A stretch of 16,377 bases of DNA, taken from positions 1 through 16,377 of the forward strand of contig JAHWIC010000027.1 in NCBI GenBank assembly GCA_019322805.1, written 5' to 3'. A program made the translations under genes and the position numbers. Below the pieces are notes generated by a model, which saw only the letters and a list, made by a program, of their open reading frames with translations, had not been told where the DNA came from and made no database searches. Positions 6,607-12,267 of this stretch are shown here, one piece after another. Position 1 is the stretch's first letter. Each line of letters begins with the position of its first letter. Source of the DNA: Candidatus Woesearchaeota archaeon (GTDB lineage: Archaea > Nanobdellota > Nanobdellia > Woesearchaeales > JAHWIC01).

Positions 6607-7166
6607 TATGTATGCACCCCTGTCATGTACCTGGATTCATATTCCTGGGATTCCATCTTCAGCCTTTCTTTTATTATCTCATGCAGCTTGTGCAGTTCCC
6701 TGTACCATAACTCATCCCACCACAGCATTTCCATCCTTTTTCTTACGACATAATTGTTGAAAAAATGCTTAAGCTCTGCATAAAATACGTTCTCATTCCA
6801 TCTCTTTTCCCAGTCAAGGTTCATCTGGCCTTTGAATTCCATCCAGAGCCTGCCTTTGGTGAATGTCTTTTTAGTGCCGTCAGGCATAACAACTTCGAGA
6901 TCATGCGCATCATACGTATGATAATAGATATCAATCTGGTATTGCCTGTACTCAGACTCCTTTCTTGTGGCTCTCCAGACATACTGCCTCTCTACACCAA
7001 AAGGGCTTGGATGCTTATGCTTGTAGATTCTCTCATAGAACTTGAACTTCCTGCGCCTAAACCAGTCAACCATTGTCTGGTACAAGTCCTGCATATCCCA
7101 GATTCCTTTGTATCTTATAAACACCGTAGGAGTGGGATACGTAGTAAAAATGTCATGCGCTTTCAT
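6606..7166 (-). CDS. Family-P protein 4 (tandem paralogue), unknown function
   Basis: 186 residues, first gene of a two-gene unit with protein 3. It has the same architecture: N-terminal TVFIRYKGIWDMQDLYQTMV (about 14-33), the conserved PSPFGVERQYVWRATRKE region, a PDGTKKT turn, GRLWMEFKGQ, the WEKRWNENVFYAELK block, FFNNYVVRKR and IKERLKMES. There is no signal peptide, membrane segment or known active-site motif. A good TATA box lies 29 bases before the ATG, so the transcript has almost no leader. Function unknown. High conservation of Trp/Tyr/Arg surfaces would fit a structural or nucleic-acid-binding role, but nothing in the sequence proves either. Confidence 0.9.
   Translation of the reverse strand: MKAHDIFTTYPTPTVFIRYKGIWDMQDLYQTMVDWFRRRKFKFYERIYKHKHPSPFGVERQYVWRATRKESEYRQYQIDIYYHTYDAHDLEVVMPDGTKKTFTKGRLWMEFKGQMNLDWEKRWNENVFYAELKHFFNNYVVRKRMEMLWWDELWYRELHKLHEIIKERLKMESQEYESRYMTGVHT
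6975..7106. repeat. 132-bp near-identical block, partner of 6409-6540
   Basis: Partner copy in the gene for family-P protein 4. Same orientation as the other block, 566 bases apart. The blocks are large enough to support homologous recombination that would delete or fuse genes 3 and 4. Confidence 0.9.
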
Positions 7167-7188
7167 TTACTTGGATTTATTGGCAAGT

Positions 7189-7201
7189 CAATATATAAAG
7201 G
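7189..7201 (-). promoter_or_regulatory. TATA box of the family-P 4-3 operon
   Basis: On the minus strand CCTTTATATATTG is centred about 29 bases before the ATG at 7166, a strong match to an archaeal TATA box. It lies just downstream of three tandem hairpins (7205-7273). Confidence 0.7.
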
Positions 7202-7204
7202 TTT

Positions 7205-7273
7205 CTAAAATTGCTGAAGACAATTTTAGGACCTTAGAAAATCTTCGATTTTCGTAAGGTTTCGAATAGAAAC
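7205..7273. repeat. Three tandem inverted repeats between the CBS gene and family-P gene 4
   Basis: First: CTAAAATTG 7205-7213 with CAATTTTAG 7221-7229 (9 perfect pairs, 7-base loop). Second: ACCTTAGAAAATC 7231-7243 with GATTTTCGTAAGGT 7247-7260 (about 13 pairs, one bulge, 3-base loop). Third: GTTTC 7259-7263 with GAAAC 7269-7273. They fill the gap after the CBS gene stop at 7276 and end next to the promoter at 7189-7201. They could be a processing or termination structure for the CBS mRNA, or binding sites upstream of the family-P promoter. Confidence 0.65.
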
Positions 7274-7275
7274 AG

Positions 7276-7830
7276 CTATACCTTCTTCTGCTCTTTAGCA
7301 CAGACATCACAAAGTAAAGAGCCGCCAATGCTGTTTAATTCATCTGAAAATGCGCCGCATCCCTGGCAGATGCCTTCTTTTGCCATATGGTGCGTTGGCT
7401 TTCTTGTCTCTTCCCTTATCACAAACCTTTCTACCAAAAGGTCAAAAAGCTGAGGCTCTATCTTAAGGATATCTTTTAATGTTAATAAACCAACCATCTC
7501 TCCAGATTCAACAACCGGCAGGTGCCTTATGTTCAAATCCCTCATCTTTACCAAAGCTTCATAGATGTCAACCTCAGGGCCAATAGTTTCTACACTTTTT
7601 TCCATGTAATCCTCCACCTTCTCATCTACCGGGTTAACACCTTTTGCAACCAGCTTCCTTACAATATCCTGTTCAGTTATCACACCAAGAAGGATATTAT
7701 CCCTTTTTATTATCAAGGCGCCAACATGTTCCTTTGCCATGATCTTAGCGCATTCCTGCAGCCTTGTTTCAGGCAGAACAGTCACAGGTTTTGTAGTCAT
7801 AGCGTCAAGAATCTTATAGCCGGTCTTCAT
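7276..7830 (-). CDS. CBS-domain pair protein with C-terminal zinc ribbon
   Basis: 184 residues. Two CBS domains form a Bateman module: CBS1 about 8-63 (MTTKPVTVLPETRLQECAKI then GVITEQDIVRKL) and CBS2 about 74-125 (YMEKSVETIGPEVDIYEAL then RHLPVVESGEMVGLLTLKDIL). Such modules usually bind adenine nucleotides and sense cell energy state. The C-terminal 35 residues hold CQGC (155-158) and CDVC (174-177), a rubredoxin-like zinc ribbon, so this is a CBS-ZnR protein, a type widespread in archaea and often linked to nucleic-acid or regulatory partners. The partner here is not evident. The ATG at 7830 lies about 28 bases after a TATA box, so the mRNA is probably leaderless. Confidence 0.92.
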   Translation of the reverse strand: MKTGYKILDAMTTKPVTVLPETRLQECAKIMAKEHVGALIIKRDNILLGVITEQDIVRKLVAKGVNPVDEKVEDYMEKSVETIGPEVDIYEALVKMRDLNIRHLPVVESGEMVGLLTLKDILKIEPQLFDLLVERFVIREETRKPTHHMAKEGICQGCGAFSDELNSIGGSLLCDVCAKEQKKV

Positions 7831-7852
7831 CTCAGGAAAAGTTAAGCCGAAT

Positions 7853-7864
7853 GATTATATAAAC
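7853..7864 (-). promoter_or_regulatory. TATA box of the CBS-zinc ribbon gene
   Basis: On the minus strand GTTTATATAATC is centred about 28 bases upstream of the ATG at 7830. No Shine-Dalgarno sequence is present, consistent with a leaderless mRNA. Confidence 0.65.
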
Positions 7865-7888
7865 TTATGTTATCAATATTAAGTGATT

Positions 7889-8287
7889 ATCAATATTTAT
7901 TTTATCATTAGGTTTTCATTAATCATTAAAGACCCAATCATTAGGTTTACTTTCAGGACTCACAATTAGTTGTGCACTTGTTCCAGTTTTTTATTATTTA
8001 GTTAAAATTATTTAAAACAATTAAATCTGAAAATTCCCTTAAGAACTGCTAGAAAGGTTATAGTAAGCGAAATTATATAATCAATAGTTTCGCTTACTAA
8101 ATAGTAAACGCAATCTTTCATAAAATAGTTGCGTTTACTAAATTTTCATCTTATTCTGTTTCATCAAGAAACAGGAGCAGATGAGTTTTGCTTTATAGTA
8201 GACTTAAGGCAAAACTCAGAATTATTTTTATTTTTCTAATGATATTTTTTATTGAACTTTTTCTATTGATTATTTTTAAATTGATAA
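7889..8287 (+). repeat. Structured intergenic element, copy C (full length with insertion; candidate ncRNA)
   Basis: This is the main content of the 468-base gap 7831-8298. It aligns with 5164-5443. Parts: TCAATATTTATTTTATCATTAGGT (7890-7913), with ATCATTAGGTTT repeated at 7904-7915 and 7937-7948; hairpin 0, CACAA 7961-7965 with TTGTG 7970-7974; hairpin 1 outer arms GAAAATT 8029-8035 with AATTTTC 8141-8147, inner CCTT 8037-8040 with AAGG 8054-8057; hairpin 2, CTGTTTC 8156-8162 with GAAACAG 8168-8174; linker GAGCAGAT; hairpin 3, GAGTTTTGC 8183-8191 with GCAAAACTC 8209-8217, extended by one T-G pair and three more pairs. A T-rich tail follows. Both neighbouring genes are on the minus strand. 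Confidence 0.72.
8058..8140 (+). repeat. Twin-hairpin insertion inside copy C
   Basis: Two adjacent perfect foldbacks: TAGTAAGCGAAA 8061-8072 with TTTCGCTTACTA 8088-8099, and TAGTAAACGCAA 8102-8113 with TTGCGTTTACTA 8129-8140. Each has 12 pairs and a 15-base loop ending ATAG. The arms differ at two positions, each compensated in the partner arm. In copy B the corresponding place is the uninterrupted AAGG-AATTTTC strand of hairpin 1, so this 83-base piece is an insertion. The junction TTACTA-AA-TAGTAA is also palindromic. Confidence 0.85.
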
Positions 8288-8298
8288 GAAAAAATTAA

Positions 8299-10164
8299 CT
8301 AATAATTAACTAGAACTTCAACATCCTTGCCAAAGATTTTCTTTAGGTCCTCAAAGATTGGCTCTTTGATAAACACTTTTGGAGGAATCTCAACCTTTGC
8401 AAGCAGTTTTTCCAATTCTTCTAGAGAACTTGGCTGTGTTGTTCCAATGCTTCCATCCGGATTAATCTTCGCTTTGCTTAATTCTTTTTCTTCCTGGTCA
8501 ATGTCATGTATAATGAATGCAACATCCCCAAGCAATAGAACCTCTCCAAATCTGTTGCCGTGCTTTACCCTGATTTTTGCTCTTTCCAGCTCTCTTCCGC
8601 GCTTCCTCTGCATGTATTCTACCAAGAATTTAATAAATGCTCCAGCCTCTGTCTTTACCTTTTCTACTTCCTGCTTTGTTAGTTTCTTTTCATCATAATC
8701 CTTCTTTGCTTTTATTATCTCATTTAGACTTCTTAAGAACTTTGCAGGTATCTTTCCCTGCGCAATAAGCTCATCCTCAAAGATGTTTACAATCTCAACA
8801 TCACTTACTTTTTCAATGCCTTCCATTCTTAGGACATCCCTTATAATAGTAACAATGTTGTCATAGATACGGACCATATCTTCCTCTTCCCTGCCTTTTT
8901 CTATCTGCGAGAAAAGCCTCTTTAATCTTTTCAGGTATTTATCTGCATCAGCTGATAGCTCGTCAACTTCTTTTCCTGTTAACCCCTTCTTAACTCCATG
9001 CTCAATATCCTTTCTTACCTGTATGATATTCTCCAGTATCTTGATGAACTTGTCTTCCATCAGTTTTTCCTTTTTAACAAATATTTCCCGCATAAGCTCT
9101 GCTGTTTCTCTTGGCGCAGGCGGTGCAACGCCATAAAGCATTAATGCAGCCTGTGATGGAGTTAATAATGCATAGTAGATATCCTCCATTCCAATGTCTT
9201 TTAATTTGAACTCAACCCTGCGCATCATCTGGTCTCCAGAGCTCATAAACATGTCAATTGCTTCTGCAGATGGCTTTATCTTTCCCATCTTAAGCAGCAA
9301 TTTCCAGGGCATAAAAACGCCACGATCATAGAATGGAACACCATCCCTAAGCAAGGTGAATATAATCGGGTTTGCTTCTTTCAGGCTGTCCCAGAAATCA
9401 GTCAGGATGTAAACCTGGATGTTCAGCTTGTTTCTTATGCCGGTAATATCACCAGCTTCAATACCCATTCCGATTATGATTGCCCTCAGCTTGTCTTTTA
9501 ACTCTGCCCTTGTCATCTTTTTGACATCAGTGTCATCAATCACGATCCAGACATCAATGTCAGATGTTTTTGTCGCTCTTCCCTGCACAAGGCTTCCTGC
9601 CAGGACGTAGCTGACTATATATTTTTCAAACTTCTTTAGAACCATGTTCTTATGGACTTCAGCTATCTTGACTGCTGAAAGCATTCCTTTGTCATAGATA
9701 GGAGCTGCTAACGCAATCAACTGCAGTAACTCATACTTGCCGTCGTAACATGACTGCCACAAATCTGACAGCAGCACAACATCAGGAAATATGTTTTTAT
9801 CGATTTCAACAGCAATTCCGTCTATAATCGTAAGAAGCTTTTTCTTCAGCTCAGCCTTGCCCATCTTTTTGCTGTCAGAATCATCAACAAGGACCAAAAC
9901 ACTTATCCTGTTTTTATCTATCTTTTCGCCCTCTTTCTTTGGCTTTGGCGGCGGCAACAAAGCAATGCCCATAACATATTTATCAAACTTCTCAAGAACC
10001 TTCTTTTGGAATTTATCCAGTTTTTTCTTTATCTCTTTCAGCTTTTCCTGCGCCTCTTTTGGAAGCTTTGAAAGAATCTGCTCTTCTTTTGCAGCTGCTC
10101 CTTCTGGAGCTTTTTTCTCAGCAGGTTTTTCTTCCTTCTTCGGTTCCTTACTCTCTTTTACCAT
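8299..10164 (-). CDS. Fused double nucleotidyltransferase-double HEPN-like protein
   Basis: 621 residues from ATG 10164. Order: a Lys/Glu-rich tail (1-45); a degenerate nucleotidyltransferase repeat (about 55-165); an intact one (about 175-285) with GS at 190-191 in GSLVQGRATKTSDIDVWIV and catalytic Asp at 202 and 204; a helical HEPN-like unit (about 300-420) with R384-x4-H389 in VRKDIEHG; a second, degenerate HEPN-like unit (about 430-525); and a C-terminal domain of unknown type. The first repeat keeps matching segments (VLVDDSDSKKMGKAELKKKL against VIDDTDVKKMTRAELKDKL) but has a Pro/Lys-rich stretch in place of the GS/DxD motif. Nucleotidyltransferase plus HEPN suggests an NMP-transfer module acting on an RNase-like domain; this is family-based inference. 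An in-frame TTG at 10173 is less likely, because the TATA box is 27 bases from the ATG. Confidence 0.9.
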   Translation of the reverse strand: MVKESKEPKKEEKPAEKKAPEGAAAKEEQILSKLPKEAQEKLKEIKKKLDKFQKKVLEKFDKYVMGIALLPPPKPKKEGEKIDKNRISVLVLVDDSDSKKMGKAELKKKLLTIIDGIAVEIDKNIFPDVVLLSDLWQSCYDGKYELLQLIALAAPIYDKGMLSAVKIAEVHKNMVLKKFEKYIVSYVLAGSLVQGRATKTSDIDVWIVIDDTDVKKMTRAELKDKLRAIIIGMGIEAGDITGIRNKLNIQVYILTDFWDSLKEANPIIFTLLRDGVPFYDRGVFMPWKLLLKMGKIKPSAEAIDMFMSSGDQMMRRVEFKLKDIGMEDIYYALLTPSQAALMLYGVAPPAPRETAELMREIFVKKEKLMEDKFIKILENIIQVRKDIEHGVKKGLTGKEVDELSADADKYLKRLKRLFSQIEKGREEEDMVRIYDNIVTIIRDVLRMEGIEKVSDVEIVNIFEDELIAQGKIPAKFLRSLNEIIKAKKDYDEKKLTKQEVEKVKTEAGAFIKFLVEYMQRKRGRELERAKIRVKHGNRFGEVLLLGDVAFIIHDIDQEEKELSKAKINPDGSIGTTQPSSLEELEKLLAKVEIPPKVFIKEPIFEDLKKIFGKDVEVLVNY

Positions 10165-10185
10165 TAGTTCCAAGTTAATCTGCGT

Positions 10186-10197
10186 AATATATAAAGG
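10186..10197 (-). promoter_or_regulatory. TATA box of the nucleotidyltransferase-HEPN gene
   Basis: On the minus strand CCTTTATATATT is centred 27 bases before the ATG at 10164, predicting a leaderless mRNA and deciding the start codon against the upstream TTG. It is divergent from the promoter at 10235-10250. Confidence 0.7.
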
Positions 10198-10230
10198 TTT
10201 TGCTTGGATTTATATCCATTCTTTCATAGT

Positions 10231-10250
10231 AAAACCGAAAGGTTTATATT
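10231..10250 (+). promoter_or_regulatory. BRE/TATA promoter of the 10306 gene
   Basis: AAAACCGAAAGGTTTATATT combines a BRE-like CGAAAG with a TATA box. The start of transcription would be near 10270, giving a leader of about 35 bases. That leader contains GGGTGAT at 10294-10300, a Shine-Dalgarno match 5 bases before the ATG, so unlike its neighbours this gene is probably not leaderless. Confidence 0.65.
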
Positions 10251-10305
10251 AATCCTCAATAATGAAATTATAAGATTATTATAAGAATTTATAGGGTGAT
10301 TTTCA

Positions 10306-10926
10306 ATGGCTAAAAAACTAACCTTAACAGAAATTATAGATAGGCTCGAAGCTACAGAAGATGTTGATAAAATTACTGATGCCCACGAAGATGCCAGAGA
10401 AAAATATAAACCTTCTGCAGGAATCATAAAAAGAAAAACAAAGGATTTCAGGAAATTCAAGGCAGCAATTGCCGATTATTTAAAGCACCACCATAAATCA
10501 CTTTACAAAACTGAGCTTCCAGACCATATGGCTACAGCAATGGTGGAGGAATTACTAGCTAATTATAAAGGTGCTCAAAAAGGGGGCCACATGGACGCCT
10601 TTGGGGATGCAAAAAAGGGAAAATTGGCTGATGTTTTGGATTATATAAAAGTCCAACTTAGGGAGGACGAGTTGGGAAAACGTGATGTTCATATAATTGA
10701 AAGTAGTGTTGACCCATTTGACTTAGATCATCAGACAGCAATAGTCAAAGACTATATGGAAACACACGAACACTTACTAACCCCTGGAATGAAAGCAACT
10801 TTAAATAGGAGGAAAAAGCCAGAGCAGTTAGCACAGCTTTACAAAGGCCTACTAGGAAACCACAGGCAAGCAGCAAAAGATTACAAGGGACTGACCCAGC
10901 AGGCTGAACAAGGCGAAAGAGAATAA
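10306..10926 (+). CDS. Charged helical protein, unknown function
   Basis: 206 residues, soluble, Lys/Asp/Glu/His-rich and predicted mainly helical, with no signal peptide or membrane segment. Notable stretches are KKLTLTEIIDRLEATEDVDK at the N-terminus, a basic patch IIKRKTKDFRKFKAAIADYLKHHHKS, a Gly/His-containing linker QKGGHMDAFGDAKKGK near residue 92, and a basic C-terminal helix RRKKPEQLAQLYKGLLGNHRQ. The high charge and basic patches would fit nucleic-acid or protein binding, which is inference. It has its own promoter and ribosome binding site. The next gene's promoter core differs from this one by only a few bases, so the two may be regulated alike. I do not recognise a family. Confidence 0.85.
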   Translation: MAKKLTLTEIIDRLEATEDVDKITDAHEDAREKYKPSAGIIKRKTKDFRKFKAAIADYLKHHHKSLYKTELPDHMATAMVEELLANYKGAQKGGHMDAFGDAKKGKLADVLDYIKVQLREDELGKRDVHIIESSVDPFDLDHQTAIVKDYMETHEHLLTPGMKATLNRRKKPEQLAQLYKGLLGNHRQAAKDYKGLTQQAEQGERE

Positions 10927-10931
10927 CTAAA

Positions 10932-10953
10932 TTCTTTATTTTTTAATTTCTTC
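10932..10953 (+). terminator. T-rich terminator candidate after the 10306 gene
   Basis: TTCTTTATTTTTTAATTTCTTC follows the stop codon by a few bases and contains a T6 run without a hairpin, as is usual for archaeal termination. It precedes the next gene's promoter. Confidence 0.4.
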
Positions 10954-10960
10954 CTTCAAA

Positions 10961-10978
10961 ACCGAAAGCTTTATATAC
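10961..10978 (+). promoter_or_regulatory. BRE/TATA promoter of the 11008 gene
   Basis: ACCGAAAGCTTTATATAC is nearly the same as ACCGAAAGGTTTATATT upstream of the 10306 gene. The TATA centre is about 34 bases before the ATG at 11008, so the leader would be about 8 bases with no ribosome binding site. Confidence 0.65.
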
Positions 10979-11007
10979 TAGTTTTACTACTTTAAAATAG
11001 TTACAAA

Positions 11008-12204
11008 ATGATGTATTTTAATACAGTACTGCATCCAGCAACTTCGCCTAGAGCTGAAGGTCTAGATGTAGCTATTGTTTTGCCTTTAAAAGAGGTTTAT
11101 CCAGGAGCTAAAAGGATTGCTGATGGCAAGTCAGTATCAAATGTTTCTACTTATTTATCAGAGCGTCAGGGTATAGAGCTTCCAAACCTACCATTGTTTG
11201 CAAGGTTATTTGGTGGTGACCGCAGCGAAGTGATAGAAGGCAAGCGCAATCTTGATGAATGGGTTGCTGCTACTATTGGTTCTAAGGCAATTGAAACAGA
11301 TAATCATATTCCTCGCAGAGGAGCTGTTCAATCCTTACATCGAAGATTAGAGCATGCTGGATTAAAAAAGTATGTAACAGACTTTGAGGCTTATTGCTCT
11401 CCAAGGGATGTTGCAAGGTTTCTTTCACTGATAGAAACTGCAGTACAGAAACTAAACAATTACTCAAGAACAGATGTGCATGAAAGGCTTTCAGGCGGTA
11501 AGGAGCATAATATTGAAAGAATCGTGATTAGCGCTAATGGAGCATTTATACCAGAAAGCGCATTTGCTGCAGTAAGCAGGGATGGCAAGACCTTATACAT
11601 AAATGAGAATTATGCTCAGATGGTAAGAGAAGAGGCAGAGCTTATTGGTGTTGACCCCGAGGCTGTAGATGAGGATACATTTCTGCACGAGATAGTCATG
11701 CACGCTATCCGCAGAATTAAAGGCACTGCTAGCGGCGAAGAAGAAGTTGAACGAGGAAAGTATGAATTCTTCAAAGGACTGCTTAAAGGAGAGTACGATG
11801 CTCCTGTCATTACTGTTCCTCATTCAGAACGCTCAAAATATCAAAGATATCTTGATATGGTCAGGGTAGCGCAGTATAGGATGGATCATATCAGGAGCAT
11901 GTACGGCTCTAAGCTAAGCTCGTTATTCAAAGAGTATGTTATGAGAGCAATTGAAGAGGGTGCTGATCTAAAAGAAGCTCTTCAGTATGCAGAAAAAAGA
12001 GTTAAGGAAGAAGCTAAAAAGGAATCAAAGAAATCATCCAAGGAATCTGATTCAAAAAAAGTGTCCAAAGCAAAAGATGCTAAAGAAAGCTCTGATAATG
12101 CTGAAGAAAGTGAAGAATCTGAAGAAGGTTCTGAAGATGATGGTGAAGGCTCTGAAGGAGAGGGTTCTGATAGTGATGGTGAAGGAGAGGGGGATGGAGA
12201 GTAA
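11008..12204 (+). CDS. HExxxH-motif protein with acidic low-complexity tail, possible metalloprotease
   Basis: 398 residues. The first 330 form a globular region. At about residues 229-234, in the segment DTFLHEIVMHAIRRIKG, is HEIVMH, an HExxxH spacing rather than the usual HExxH; the M49 peptidases (DPP III) use HExxxH, so a zinc site is possible but unproven. A Glu cluster (GEEEVERGKYEFF) about 12 residues later could give a third ligand. After residue about 335 the chain becomes Lys/Ser-rich (KKESKKSSKESDSKK) and then a 45-residue Glu/Ser/Gly/Asp run to the end, probably disordered. No signal peptide, so probably cytoplasmic. Tandem ATGs occur at 11008 and 11011. It was probably kept next to the 10306 gene by shared control. 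Family not recognised. Confidence 0.85.
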   Translation: MMYFNTVLHPATSPRAEGLDVAIVLPLKEVYPGAKRIADGKSVSNVSTYLSERQGIELPNLPLFARLFGGDRSEVIEGKRNLDEWVAATIGSKAIETDNHIPRRGAVQSLHRRLEHAGLKKYVTDFEAYCSPRDVARFLSLIETAVQKLNNYSRTDVHERLSGGKEHNIERIVISANGAFIPESAFAAVSRDGKTLYINENYAQMVREEAELIGVDPEAVDEDTFLHEIVMHAIRRIKGTASGEEEVERGKYEFFKGLLKGEYDAPVITVPHSERSKYQRYLDMVRVAQYRMDHIRSMYGSKLSSLFKEYVMRAIEEGADLKEALQYAEKRVKEEAKKESKKSSKESDSKKVSKAKDAKESSDNAEESEESEEGSEDDGEGSEGEGSDSDGEGEGDGE

Positions 12205-12234
12205 ACCCTATAATAACCCTGCGGCACTATCACA

Positions 12235-12247
12235 AAATTTATTAATA
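12235..12247 (+). promoter_or_regulatory. TATA box of the 12268 gene
   Basis: AAATTTATTAATA is centred about 27 bases before the ATG at 12268, pointing to a leaderless mRNA and favouring this ATG over the in-frame TTG at 12253. Confidence 0.5.
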
Positions 12248-12267
12248 CACGATTGATTAATAATTGT

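Noticed and set aside
8061..8140. Start of a CRISPR array
   Set aside because: There are only two units, each an internal 12-bp palindrome with a 15-base loop; there are no regular spacers and no cas genes nearby.
10231..10247. AAACC-GAAA-GGTTT as an RNA tetraloop hairpin
   Set aside because: It coincides with the BRE/TATA promoter and lies upstream of the predicted transcription start; the same core upstream of 11008 breaks the stem.
11695..11712. Firm assignment as a zincin metalloprotease
   Set aside because: The spacing is HExxxH, not HExxH, and no third ligand could be confirmed without a structure or alignment.
11982..12256. Overlapping open frames on both strands at the end of the acidic-tail gene
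   Set aside because: They are low-complexity shadows of the Lys/Ser/Glu codons in the real frame and have no start signals.
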